Of a stretch of 64,000 bases of DNA, positions 24,701-32,507 are shown one piece after another (position 1 is the first letter of the stretch; each line of letters starts with the position of its first letter). The position numbers and the translations under genes were made by a program. A model generated the notes under the pieces. It was not told the origin of the DNA and did no database searches. It worked only from the letters and a program-made list of their open reading frames with translations. Origin of the DNA: Curtobacterium flaccumfaciens pv. betae (GTDB lineage Bacteria; Actinomycetota; Actinomycetes; Actinomycetales; Microbacteriaceae); contig NZ_JAPJDC010000001.1 of assembly GCF_026241855.1 (NCBI RefSeq), positions 1,240,001 through 1,304,000 of the forward strand, written 5' to 3'.

Positions 24701-27189
24701 TCGCCGGAGAAGTACGTCGCGTGGGCCTGCCCGGAGTCGAACAGGATCCCCGCCTGCCCGTGCTCGTACTCGTCCGGGAACGCGCCGTTGCCGTCGTACG
24801 ACGCCGAGGCGGGGTTGCCGCGGACGTTCTGCCAGTAGTCGCGGACGGCCGCGCGCTCGGTGACGTACTGCAGCGCACCGGCGGCCTGCATCTCCTCGTC
24901 GCCGAGGACCGAGCCGAGCAGGAAGAGCCCCGCCTCGGACTGGATCGCCTCGGACGACGACTCCTGGTTGTTGCCGCCGGGTGACGACACACCGCCGGCG
25001 TTCGACCGGCCCTCCCAGACGCCGAACGTGCGCATGTGCGGGAACCGGGCGTCGTCGCGGTCCCAGTTCGCGTACTGCTTCGCGACGAGCGTCGCCATGC
25101 CCTGGTACTTCGCGGCCCACTCGTGGTCGACCCGGCCGAGCATGGCCGTCGCGACGGCGAAGTACCCGTAGTGGAAGTGGTTGTCGTTGAACTGGGCCGA
25201 CCCGTACGAGTCGGCGAACCCGATCAGGGCCTTCCACGTCGGGTACATCGCGAAGAAGTGCTCTGCTTCGCCGTCCGTGTACGTGTACCAGTCGGTCAGG
25301 GCGCGTTCGAGGGTGGCCTGCAGCGTCCGGGCGTCCTCGGTGGCACCGATCTGCCGCGCGATCGTCATGTACTCGGCGAGCTGCAGGACGTCCTTGCCGC
25401 CCCAGTAGGTGTCTCCGCCGTACGTCGTCTTCGCGGCGTACTCGTGCAGGTACTCGCGCATGACCTCCTCGGAGTACGGGGCGTCGCCGACCGTCTCGGG
25501 CGTGGCACCGATCGGCGTGATGCCCGTGAACGCGTAGTCCAGGGTCCAGCCGTCGTGGCCGACGGTGGTCCGCATGGTGCCGCGCGGGGTCTCGTAGGTG
25601 GCGCCGGTGAAGCGCAGGTTCGTGGTGGCGTCGGCGTACTGGTGCTGCAGCCAGCCCTGCACGGTGTCGTGGTTGTCGCCCTGCAGCGTGTCGGTGCGGA
25701 TCGACCACTGCTGGCGGACGTTCGCCGCCGCCGGGTCGTACGAGTACGTCATCGTCGTGTCGCGGGGGACCGCGAACGCGGTGCGGTGCAGGTCGTCGAG
25801 GGACAGCCCCTGCTCGGGTACCGCGCTGAGCACCAGGTAGGGCGTGCCGGATGAGGCCTCCAGCGCGTTCCCGACCCGGGTGAAGGTCGTCCCGTCGGGG
25901 GCGTGCACGCCGAAGACGTGGGCGTCCTGGCGGATCTCGAACCGGTCCGTCGTCACCGGCAGGTCGAGCGGTTCGCCGTCTCCGTCGGTGATCTCGGCAC
26001 CGTCCTGCAGGGTGAGGCGCGGGGTCATGCCGTGGAACTCGAACCACTCGTACGGCGAACCCTGCACGCTCGTGACGTCCATGTACTGCCCGCCCGGGCC
26101 GTCCTGCGGCATCCGCCAGCTGATGTTCCAGTCGCCCCAGCGGAGCGCGTCGGCCTGCTTCGCCCGGAACGTGGTCGCGAAGCGGTCGGCGAGACCGTCC
26201 GGGGCGTCGGTGAGCAGGACCTGGTCGACCAGCACGTGTGCCCACCCGGCCCGCAGGTCGTCGACGATCCGCAGCTGCGCGGACTGTCCTCGGTGGGCGG
26301 CGACGTCCCAGCTGTCCCAGCGCAGCTGCTCGCTGTCCGTCCCGGTGCTGCTCGCCACGACGTCGCCGTCGACCAGGAGCTGCACGGCTTCGTGGTCGGG
26401 GTGCCGGCCACCGCCGACCAGGAACGCCAGGGTCGAACGGTCGATCGTGAACGCCGGCGAGGTGAGCGTGCCGGTCGCGCCGTCGCCGTCCTCGTCGCTG
26501 AACGAGTTCAGGAAGCGTCCGCCGAGCCACCCGGAGACCGCGCTCTGCCCGCTGGCCGTCCCGGTGGCGGTGGCCGTGAAGGCGTCACCGGTCGCGGTCC
26601 AGCCGTCGGGCAGGCCGTCCTCGAAGTCGGCGAGGGTGCGGTCGCTCGCGTCGGGGGTCGGCTCCACCGTCCCGCCCACCGTCACGGGGGACTCCAGGCG
26701 CATCGCCGTGCCATCGTTGTTCCACCGCGTCGGGATCGTGAGCTTCGTGCCCGCGGCACTGTTCGACGAGACGAACGGGTACGCCCACATGTCGCCGGAG
26801 TACTTGCTGACCAGCAGGTCCGTCCACCACTGGTTCGTCGGCACCGGCTCGCCGGCCTTCGACGGGTCGATGTACAGCCGCTGGTCCAGCGTCTTCCGCA
26901 CGTCGGCGATGTCCGTGATCTCGTCCGGCGGGGCCGGCGCGTAGGAGCCGAAACCCACCTGCACGCCGTCCGCGGCCGGACCGACGCGGGACGAGCCTCC
27001 AGGCTGTTCCTGCGGTGCGGCCACCGCAGCGGTCGGATCGGCCGGTGAGCGCGGGGTGTCCGAGGTCGCGGCGTGCGCCGGGGTGACGGCGAACGCCAGC
27101 AGCGTGGCGGCGGTCAGTGCGCCGGCGGTGGCGCTGACGGCCGCTCGGCGGAACGACCTGGGACGGACGGCGGGACGCGGTGAGGTCAC
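21718..27189 (-). CDS. Secreted GH81 endo-beta-1,3-glucanase with inserted lectin-like domain, Ig-like and three discoidin domains
   Basis: A 1,823-residue exported enzyme. A basic N-terminus and hydrophobic core end in a likely cleavage site after PAHA (residue 40). The GH81 catalytic region covers about 100-1,110. It contains NQWWTDLL (119-126), RWGDWNISWRM (350-360), FNDNHFHYG with candidate acid D669, and GGNNQESSSEA (738-748) with candidate catalytic E743 and E747. A roughly 145-residue beta-sandwich (about 185-330; TLTSPAFTIDR, VGGGRHPDHEAV) of the kind seen beside GH32 enzymes is inserted into the N-terminal GH81 domain. Two Ig-like domains follow (each with GxDQYG), then three F5/8-type C domains (AVDGDRSTRWES, AVDGDARTRWAS, AVDGDPGSRWAS), with another Ig-like unit between the first two. 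It should attack fungal or plant beta-1,3-glucan. AGGAG precedes GTG 27189. Confidence 0.93.
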   Translation of the reverse strand: MTSPRPAVRPRSFRRAAVSATAGALTAATLLAFAVTPAHAATSDTPRSPADPTAAVAAPQEQPGGSSRVGPAADGVQVGFGSYAPAPPDEITDIADVRKTLDQRLYIDPSKAGEPVPTNQWWTDLLVSKYSGDMWAYPFVSSNSAAGTKLTIPTRWNNDGTAMRLESPVTVGGTVEPTPDASDRTLADFEDGLPDGWTATGDAFTATATGTASGQSAVSGWLGGRFLNSFSDEDGDGATGTLTSPAFTIDRSTLAFLVGGGRHPDHEAVQLLVDGDVVASSTGTDSEQLRWDSWDVAAHRGQSAQLRIVDDLRAGWAHVLVDQVLLTDAPDGLADRFATTFRAKQADALRWGDWNISWRMPQDGPGGQYMDVTSVQGSPYEWFEFHGMTPRLTLQDGAEITDGDGEPLDLPVTTDRFEIRQDAHVFGVHAPDGTTFTRVGNALEASSGTPYLVLSAVPEQGLSLDDLHRTAFAVPRDTTMTYSYDPAAANVRQQWSIRTDTLQGDNHDTVQGWLQHQYADATTNLRFTGATYETPRGTMRTTVGHDGWTLDYAFTGITPIGATPETVGDAPYSEEVMREYLHEYAAKTTYGGDTYWGGKDVLQLAEYMTIARQIGATEDARTLQATLERALTDWYTYTDGEAEHFFAMYPTWKALIGFADSYGSAQFNDNHFHYGYFAVATAMLGRVDHEWAAKYQGMATLVAKQYANWDRDDARFPHMRTFGVWEGRSNAGGVSSPGGNNQESSSEAIQSEAGLFLLGSVLGDEEMQAAGALQYVTERAAVRDYWQNVRGNPASASYDGNGAFPDEYEHGQAGILFDSGQAHATYFSGDPAWISGIQWMPIAPWFDYFGWDPGFSKALMREMMAARPESIGQAGVTDGNAARIQMLTKKWWGVGSYGDVKITRDRPAAIGELQDAIRAVETNHPGYVTRRTAANPLYDPATDTLLVSVDDDGRVVFPDRYWTPENLPDSLVPSELDGPTADRKPQDWPTPSPLMPFLVDDFRADTATIDQLYGVDLTDHTPGEDTEHAARVFSGMGDALGNVVLGFLGQYDPDTYADVHAALWAADDPAVTGQSMAGLVYHQAMSNRTVGTEVTDRHTSDPLSQVFRAPDGTISYVLDNPDTVQHTYDVYEGTEVIGQIAVPAQTQITSHLDARLTEVVVSAQGAPKTIVPGATTTFTATGYDQYGATVALDNVTWSTDTGTISAEGVHRASERAEQATVTATIGGVHGSYAFRVAPAPVLTGFDVTPGFDRLVVGTPQRFRAAGHDQYGDPASLPADVTWSYTGAGSAGNDGTVTTTAAGSGYVVATGGGVEGSAVVASVTSIPDAAAGADVDASSSDGGNVAGKAVDGDRSTRWESAHGVDEVDYTIDLGRLTDVDTVRVDWENAAAARYVLQVRDTADDPWRDVRTVDKTTADADTVAVGETARFVRLHLTDRLTGYGYSIWEVHVSGTPAASTVDVEDVLVAPRTATVRAGDTVRMVAYGFDHDGFGGRLAADRPEWTVDGGGSVEPDGVVTAAAEGGVTATVTATVPGASGTATVTTLDEATDGDDDGGTAPARSRDVADGKPVTTSSDERGDLSGGNAVDGDARTRWASAARDGEWLAVDLGQVVPIDQVQLDWEAAWAEAYRVQVRDDEDAPWRTVVEEAHGTGGEVIHRLEGDDVTGRWVRVVADRRHTAFGVSLWALRVTSTQGEPTPDLARRASVSASADEGDGVPAHNAVDGDPGSRWASGHTDDQWLAVDLGAPHSLHGAVLRWEDAFGRSYRIEARNAGDDGWTTLATETDGDGGTDRHALDGSWRYVRVHGVERATPYGYSLYDLEIR

Positions 27190-27326
27190 CGGGACTCCTG
27201 TCGGAGGGGTTCGGCCGGACACGACGTCCACGGCCGAGACGGGCTGGTCTGGTGGTGCGGGGCCTGCACACGGACAGATCGGCAGGGCCGGTCCCGCCGT
27301 CAGTGGTCCGCGTTCTGGGGATGCCC

Positions 27327-27332
27327 TACCGT
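27327..27332 (+). promoter_or_regulatory. -10 hexamer TACCGT for a leaderless start at 27340
   Basis: TACCGT, seven bases, then the ltrA ATG. Confidence 0.55.
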
Positions 27333-27339
27333 TGGCCCC

Positions 27340-28494
27340 ATGACGACCATCGGACTCCGCCGGATGGTGCCGCGCGACCCCGACCAGCGACACCGGGCGG
27401 CGAGCCCCCTGGAGCTCCTGTTCGACCTGGTGTTCGTCGTCGCGGTGGGCTTCGCCGCCACGAACCTGCACGAGATCGAGCTCGAGGGACATGTCACCTC
27501 CGCCGTCCTGGCCTACGGGCTGGTGTTCTTCTCGATCTGGTGGGCCTGGATGAACTTCACGTGGTTCGCCACGTCGTTCGACACCGACGACTGGCTCTAC
27601 CGCGTGATGACCTTCGTGCAGATGGCCGGGGTGCTCGTCCTCGCCGCCGGGGTGCACGCGGCCATGGTCGAGAACGACTTCACGATCGGCATCATCGGCT
27701 ACGTCGTCATGCGGCTGGCCCTGGTCGGGCAGTGGATCCGCGCCGCTGCGTCCTCCACCCGCCACCGCCGGACCGCCACCCTGCACGCCGTCGGCATCAC
27801 GGTCGTGCAGCTGCTCTGGGTGGTCTCGCTGGCCCTGCCTGACGACGTCTGGGGGTACGCGGCACCGTTCCTCGTGCTCGCCGAACTGTCCGTGCCGATC
27901 TGGGCGCAGACCTCGACGGGGACGGCCCCGTGGCACACCCGGCACCTGGCCGAGCGGTTCTCCCTGTTCACCCTCATCGTCCTGGGCGAGGGGCTGGTGG
28001 CCTCGGCCGGCGCGGTGATCGACGCCGTCGCGCACACCGAGCACCTCGGAGCCCTGCTGGCGCTCGCGGGTTGCGGGCTGGTGATCACCGTCGGCATGTG
28101 GTGGATCTACTTCTCCCGCGAGCAGCACGCGCACATCCGCTCGCTGCCCACCGCGCTCGTGTTCGGCTACGGCCACTACTTCGTCTTCGCCGCCGCCGGT
28201 GCCCTGCCGGCCGGCATCGAGGTCGCGGTCAGCGCCGATGCCGGACACGTCGAGCTGTCGTCCGCCTCGGTCGCCGCGACCGTCGCGGTGCCGGTCGCCG
28301 TGTTCGTGCTGTCGATCTGGGCGCTCGCGATCCGGCCGTCGCTGTCGGCACGGGCCAATGCCGTCGTGGTGGCCCTGGTGCTCGTGGTCCTCGCGTCGAT
28401 CGCGGTGCCGGCGGTGTCGCTGCCGGTCACGGCGCTCGCCGTGGTGGCGGTCGTCGTGACCCTCGAGGTCGCGTCCGCACGGACCGACACCTGA
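27340..28494 (+). CDS. LtrA-family membrane protein
   Basis: A 384-residue polytopic protein of the 'low temperature requirement A' family. The family hallmark is at the N-terminus: RHRAASPLELLFDLVFVVAVG. About ten hydrophobic helices follow, including FFSIWWAWMNFTWFATSFDTDDWLYR and RFSLFTLIVLGEGLV with the conserved polar GE in a membrane helix. The name comes from a Listeria mutant with a cold-growth defect; the biochemical role is not established. It is divergent from the glucanase gene and starts leaderless. Four bases after its stop begins a perfect palindrome. Confidence 0.9.
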   Translation: MTTIGLRRMVPRDPDQRHRAASPLELLFDLVFVVAVGFAATNLHEIELEGHVTSAVLAYGLVFFSIWWAWMNFTWFATSFDTDDWLYRVMTFVQMAGVLVLAAGVHAAMVENDFTIGIIGYVVMRLALVGQWIRAAASSTRHRRTATLHAVGITVVQLLWVVSLALPDDVWGYAAPFLVLAELSVPIWAQTSTGTAPWHTRHLAERFSLFTLIVLGEGLVASAGAVIDAVAHTEHLGALLALAGCGLVITVGMWWIYFSREQHAHIRSLPTALVFGYGHYFVFAAAGALPAGIEVAVSADAGHVELSSASVAATVAVPVAVFVLSIWALAIRPSLSARANAVVVALVLVVLASIAVPAVSLPVTALAVVAVVVTLEVASARTDT

Positions 28495-28498
28495 CGCA

Positions 28499-28550
28499 CT
28501 GACGGACGGGAGGCACGGTGCCAGCTGGCACCGTGCCTCCCGTCCGTCAG
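28499..28550. repeat. Palindrome family 1, copy 7 (perfect, 52 bp)
   Basis: A perfect 52-bp palindrome centred at 28524.5, starting four bases after the ltrA stop, between convergent genes. This is the cleanest subtype B copy (GACGGACGGG/CCCGTCCGTC). Confidence 0.97.
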
Positions 28551-28569
28551 GTGGTCGCGTCGACGGCCC

Positions 28570-28630
28570 GTGCGCGGTTCCGTCTCCGGTGCGAGGGCAC
28601 GTTCGTCGCACCGAGAACGGAACCTCGCAC
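28570..28630. repeat. Hairpin family 2, copy b
   Basis: Inverted arms at about 28570-28594 and 28605-28630 with a few mismatches. The right arm closes GGAACCTCGCACCA. It is followed by a run of GGCGCGTGG-like units (28640-28670) before the end of the BCCT gene. Confidence 0.8.
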
Positions 28631-28688
28631 CACACGGCGCGGGTGGCGCGCGGCGCGTGGCGCGTGGCACCTGCCGCGCCGCGCCGCG

Positions 28689-30527
28689 TCAGCGTTCGGG
28701 CTGCTCCGTCGCGGGCCCGTCGTCCGACGTCGGACGCGCGTCGAGGCTCGGGTCGACCGCCGGGTCGGCCGAGACCGACGACGGCCGCACCGGGAAGTCG
28801 TCGAGCGCGCCGGCCTCCACCGTCGGCGACGTGGTTCCGCGGCCACCGCGCACGCGGTTCTTCACCGCGGCCCACGGACGGCCGAGGCCGGACCGTGCCG
28901 GACGCTCGTTCGGCGCCTCGACCTCGAGGCCGTAGTAGGCGCCGACGTGCTCGAGCAGGACCTCGCGCTCGGCCTTGTCGTAGGCACGACGCTCGCGGGT
29001 GAAGGCGATGATCGTCGACCAACAGGTGAGCAACAGGACGATGCTGAACGGCAACGCGGTCGTGATCGCCGCCGTCTTCAGCGCGTTCAGTCCACCGCTG
29101 AGCAGCAGGGCGACGGCGAGCAGCGCAGCGACACCGGCGAAGAAGACCCGCAGCCAGTTCTTCGGCTCGATGTCACCGCCCGACGCGATCATCGCCATCA
29201 CGAGCGACCCCGAGTCCGACGAGGTCACGAAGAACACGCCGATGAGCAGGATCGCGCCGTAGGTCAGGACCATGCCGGCGGGCAGGTCGCCGAGGACCGC
29301 GAACAGCGAACCCTCGATGTCGACCGAGCCGTCCGAGCCGATCAGGCCGCCCGAACCGTCGGTCTGGCGGTGGATCGCCGTGCCACCGAGGACGGCGAAC
29401 CACAGGAACGTGAGTGCGGTCGGCACGAGCAGCACACCGAACACGAACTGTCGGACGGTGCGGCCCTTGGAGATGCGGGCGATGAAGACACCGACGAACG
29501 GCGCCCACGACATCCACCATCCCCAGTAGAAGGTGGTCCAGGCGCCCTGCCAGGCCTCGCCCTCGGCACCCTGCTGGGCGGTGACGTTGAACGACAGGCC
29601 GACGATGTTCTGCAGGTAGGAGCCGATCGACTGCACGAAGTCACGGAGCAGGAACTGCGTGGGGCCGACGATGAGCACGAAGAGCAGCAGTGCGGCGGCG
29701 AGCAGCAGGTTGAAGTTCGACAGGATCTTCATGCCCTTGGTCACGCCGGTGACGAGCGACACGATCGTGACGGCGGTGATCACCGCGATGATCGCGATCT
29801 GGCTGACGATGCTGCTGTCGGCGATGCCGGCGCTCTCGAGTCCGGCGCCGATCTGGATGACCCCGAGGCCGAGCGAGGTCGCGACGCCGAACAGCGTGCC
29901 GACCAGGGCGATCACGTCGATCAGGTTGCCCCAGCCGCCGCGCACGCGGTTGCCGAGCAGCGGTTCGAGGGCCCAGCGGATCGACACCGGGCGTCCCCGG
30001 CGGTGGATCGCGTACGCCAGGGCCAGGCCGAGGACGACGTAGATCGCCCACGCGTGCAGGCCCCAGTGCAGGAACGTCTGGGTCAGTGCCTGCTGCGCGA
30101 GCTCCTTCTCGGTGCCGGTGACGCCGGGGCGCGGGGAGACGAAGTGGCTGAGGGGCTCGGAGACGCCGTAGAAGACGAGGCCGATGCCCATGCCGGCGGC
30201 GAAGAGCAGTGCGAACCACGAACCGGTCGAGAACTCGGGCTCGTCCTGGTCCTTGCCGAGCTTGATGTCACCGAAGCGGCTGAAGCCGACGAACAGCGAG
30301 AAGCCGACGAAGAACGCGGCGATCAGGACGTAGTACCAGCTGAAGTTCTTGACGATGCCGTCCTGCAGACCGAGGAACAGCGCCTCGGCGGTGGAGGGGG
30401 AGATCAGGGTGAAGGCCACGAACCCCAGCACGATGACGGCGGCGGGCCAGAACACCCACCGCCGCAACTGCGGTGTCGTGGTCACGGGTCCGGGCAGGGG
30501 AGGAGTGGTGCTTGCCATGCAGTCCAT
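28689..30527 (-). CDS. BCCT-family (betaine/carnitine/choline) transporter
   Basis: A 612-residue twelve-helix secondary transporter. Family motifs include GMGIGLVFYGVSEPLSHF, the tryptophan-rich signature WWMSWAPFVGVFIARISKGRTVRQF and FFVTSSDSGSLVM. The GMGIGLV glycine stretch follows the Na+-coupled type seen in glycine betaine carriers, so osmolyte uptake is likely. The long hydrophilic C-terminus (about 80 residues, rich in Asp, Pro and Ser) could be an osmosensing tail as in BetP-like proteins. ATG 30518 is an alternative start three codons in. Together with the glucosylglycerate genes it suggests osmotic-stress capacity. Confidence 0.92.
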   Translation of the reverse strand: MDCMASTTPPLPGPVTTTPQLRRWVFWPAAVIVLGFVAFTLISPSTAEALFLGLQDGIVKNFSWYYVLIAAFFVGFSLFVGFSRFGDIKLGKDQDEPEFSTGSWFALLFAAGMGIGLVFYGVSEPLSHFVSPRPGVTGTEKELAQQALTQTFLHWGLHAWAIYVVLGLALAYAIHRRGRPVSIRWALEPLLGNRVRGGWGNLIDVIALVGTLFGVATSLGLGVIQIGAGLESAGIADSSIVSQIAIIAVITAVTIVSLVTGVTKGMKILSNFNLLLAAALLLFVLIVGPTQFLLRDFVQSIGSYLQNIVGLSFNVTAQQGAEGEAWQGAWTTFYWGWWMSWAPFVGVFIARISKGRTVRQFVFGVLLVPTALTFLWFAVLGGTAIHRQTDGSGGLIGSDGSVDIEGSLFAVLGDLPAGMVLTYGAILLIGVFFVTSSDSGSLVMAMIASGGDIEPKNWLRVFFAGVAALLAVALLLSGGLNALKTAAITTALPFSIVLLLTCWSTIIAFTRERRAYDKAEREVLLEHVGAYYGLEVEAPNERPARSGLGRPWAAVKNRVRGGRGTTSPTVEAGALDDFPVRPSSVSADPAVDPSLDARPTSDDGPATEQPER

Positions 30528-30572
30528 GGTGCCTGCTCGCGATCCTGTGTGTTCGCCCAGGCGTGTCGTGGT

Positions 30573-30857
30573 TCAGAAATCGCGCGCAGACTCGGTGGGG
30601 TTCCCCCGGCCGACCCGTCCGAGGTGGAGTCTCCGCGACAGCCGGATGACGGGACGGATGAGCAGCTGGATGCTCCCGATCAGGAACAGCCACGTGCCGG
30701 CCGTCGTGGTGCTCTCGGAGAAGAAGAGGACGCTGCCGACGATGAACCAGAGTGCGACCATCACGTCGTTGATGATGCTGATCGTCTCGTAGACCCCGCG
30801 GATGCGGAGCTCCTCGTGCCCCACCCGGAGTGCGATGTCCCGTTCGTCCTGAGCCAT
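30573..30857 (-). CDS. YrhK-like small membrane protein
   Basis: A 94-residue protein matching the YrhK pattern: a hydrophilic start GHEELRIRGVYETISIINDVMVALWFIVGSVLFF, then TWLFLIGSIQLLIRPVIRLSRRLHL. Two membrane helices (about residues 28-48 and 56-75) are followed by a basic tail. Family function is unknown. ATG 30857 has CAGGAT six bases upstream and no Shine-Dalgarno. It lies just upstream of the BCCT gene on the same strand with a 45-base gap, so it may be the first gene of that unit. Confidence 0.75.
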   Translation of the reverse strand: MAQDERDIALRVGHEELRIRGVYETISIINDVMVALWFIVGSVLFFSESTTTAGTWLFLIGSIQLLIRPVIRLSRRLHLGRVGRGNPTESARDF

Positions 30858-30929
30858 CAGACGATCCTGCCAGCTCCGTGCCGTGTCCGTCCCAGCGGCC
30901 GTGCTCGTCCCGAGGGCGGGGTGCTCTCC

Positions 30930-30990
30930 GTGCGAGGTTCCACACTCCGTGCGGCGCTGCGGGCGCCGCACGGAGTGCGCAACCTCGCAC
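30930..30990. repeat. Hairpin family 2, copy c
   Basis: Arms of 28 bases (30930-30957, 30963-30990) with only two mismatches around a five-base loop; outer motif GTGCGAGGTT/AACCTCGCAC. It is the best preserved member of its family. It lies in the 317-base gap between the divergent YrhK-like and sugar-binding-protein genes, which otherwise holds one decayed palindrome and a promoter. Confidence 0.92.
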
Positions 30991-31024
30991 CAGGCGGCGG
31001 CTCGCGGCCGTGGACGCGTGGTAC

Positions 31025-31071
31025 GGCGGCCGGGAGGCGCGGGGCGGGCTGGCACCGTGCCTCCCGTCCGT
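31025..31071. repeat. Palindrome family 1, decayed copy
   Basis: The right half (GGCTGGCACCGTGCCTCCCG) is intact while the left half has lost the core (GGGAGGCGCGGGGCGGGCTGG). It is the only copy between divergent genes, that is, not at any 3' end, and it is decayed. Confidence 0.7.
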
Positions 31072-31107
31072 GGGGCGCACCGCCCACTGCCACATGCGAT
31101 TACAACG

Positions 31108-31136
31108 TTGACGTACGCTTTACAGCGCTGTAAACA
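31108..31136 (+). promoter_or_regulatory. Promoter with LacI-type operator of the CUT1/GH31 operon
   Basis: A -35-like TTGACG (31108-31113) and TAAACA (31131-31136) are 17 bases apart. The perfect 16-bp palindrome TTTACAGCGCTGTAAA (31119-31134) overlaps the -10 box. Its central CG and even length are typical of LacI/GalR operators. The LacI gene at the far end of this operon is the likely binder. Confidence 0.8.
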
Positions 31137-31174
31137 GGACCCTGCGCGACGATGCGCAACGAGGGAGAGACCCG

Positions 31175-32482
31175 ATGGTGGGAAGCAGGACCGCAACACT
31201 CCAGGCGGCGGTGAGCCGGCGGGGGTTCCTCGCGGGCGCGGCCGGTGGCATCGCACTCGGCACGATGGCGCTCGCCGGGTGCGCGACCCCGGGGCGTGCC
31301 GCCGGTGGTGCCACGACGCTCCGCTTCTACGAGCAGAAGCAGGAAGTCATCGCGTACTTCGACAAGCTGCTGCGGCAGTTCGAGGGGGAGCACACCGGCA
31401 TGTCGGTCGTGCACGACAGCACGGCGGCCATCGCCCCGCAGTTCGTGCGTGGCGAACCGGCGGACGTCGGGTGCTTCAACGACAACCTCGAGCTCGCCCG
31501 GTACATCTCGCGCGGCGTACTCAGCGACCTCAGCGACCTGCCGTCGGCAGCGCGGGTCCGACCGGACATCGACACCCTGACGAACCAGTACGCGAAGTTC
31601 GAGGACCGCACGAGCGTGCTGCCGTACTCGCTCGCGGCAGCCGGGGTGATCTACAACAAGCGGATCTTCGCCGAGCACGACCTGCCGGTCCCGACGACGT
31701 GGGACGAGTTCGTCGAGGTCTGCCGGACGCTGCAGAAGGTCGGCATCACGCCGATCTACGCCACCGACCGGGACACCTGGACGCTCTGGCAGGGCCTGTT
31801 CGACTACTCGGTGGGCAGCCTCGTCGACACCGGCTCGTTCTTCCGCAAGATGAAGGCCCTCGGCGCCGACGTCGGCCCAGACTCCGAGGTGTCGTTCGAG
31901 AAGGACTTCGCGGTGCCGATGGAGCGCGCGAAGACCATCTCGTCGTTCTTCAACCGCGACCACGCCACCCGGGCCTACGCCGACGGCAACCTGGCGTTCG
32001 GCAAGGGCGAGGCCGCGATGTACCTGCAGGGCCCGTGGGCGCTCGGGCAGATCGCGCTGATCGACGAGAAGCTGCCCGTCGGCACCTTCGCCCTGCCGGT
32101 GTCGAACGACCCGGCCGACCGCAAGGCCCGGGTCAACATCGACCTCGGGCTCTGGATCCCCACGGCGTCCGAGCACCCGGAGCAGGCGAAGGAGCTCGTC
32201 GAGTTCCTCATGCAGCCCGACGTCATCGACGCCTACAACCGCGACAACCTGGCGTACTCGCCCCGCATCGACGCACCGCCGCAGCAGGACGAGCGCCTCG
32301 CCGGCCTGCAGCAGTACGTCGACGACGCGGCGTTCTACCAGGGCGCCGGCACCTTCATCCCCACGTCGATCCCGCTCGGCAACTACCTGCAGTCGGCGAT
32401 CCGGAGCGGGGACTTCACCTCGATGCTGCAGCGGCTCGACTCGGACTGGCGGCGGCTCGCCGGCCGTTCCGCGACGGTCTGA
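31175..32482 (+). CDS. CUT1 sugar ABC transporter substrate-binding lipoprotein
   Basis: A 435-residue extracellular solute-binding protein (family 1). The signal has a twin-arginine motif SRRGFLAGAAGG and a lipobox LAGC (lipidated Cys near residue 35), so it is probably exported folded by Tat and anchored. The mature part has family segments VPTTWDEFVEVCRTLQKVGITPIY and FGKGEAAMYLQGPWALGQIA. It should deliver an oligosaccharide to the two downstream permeases. The start follows AGGGAGAG. The LacI-type operator 40-56 bases upstream implies induction by the transported sugar. Confidence 0.92.
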   Translation: MVGSRTATLQAAVSRRGFLAGAAGGIALGTMALAGCATPGRAAGGATTLRFYEQKQEVIAYFDKLLRQFEGEHTGMSVVHDSTAAIAPQFVRGEPADVGCFNDNLELARYISRGVLSDLSDLPSAARVRPDIDTLTNQYAKFEDRTSVLPYSLAAAGVIYNKRIFAEHDLPVPTTWDEFVEVCRTLQKVGITPIYATDRDTWTLWQGLFDYSVGSLVDTGSFFRKMKALGADVGPDSEVSFEKDFAVPMERAKTISSFFNRDHATRAYADGNLAFGKGEAAMYLQGPWALGQIALIDEKLPVGTFALPVSNDPADRKARVNIDLGLWIPTASEHPEQAKELVEFLMQPDVIDAYNRDNLAYSPRIDAPPQQDERLAGLQQYVDDAAFYQGAGTFIPTSIPLGNYLQSAIRSGDFTSMLQRLDSDWRRLAGRSATV

Positions 32483-32507
32483 GCCGGACCAGGACACAGG
32501 AGTCACC

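Noticed and set aside
21659..29022. A single open frame of more than 7 kb on the minus strand reaching past the glucanase start
   Set aside because: Upstream of GTG 27189 the translation is low-complexity Arg/Gly/Asp-rich shadow sequence opposite the LtrA gene; the signal peptide and Shine-Dalgarno sequence fix the real start.
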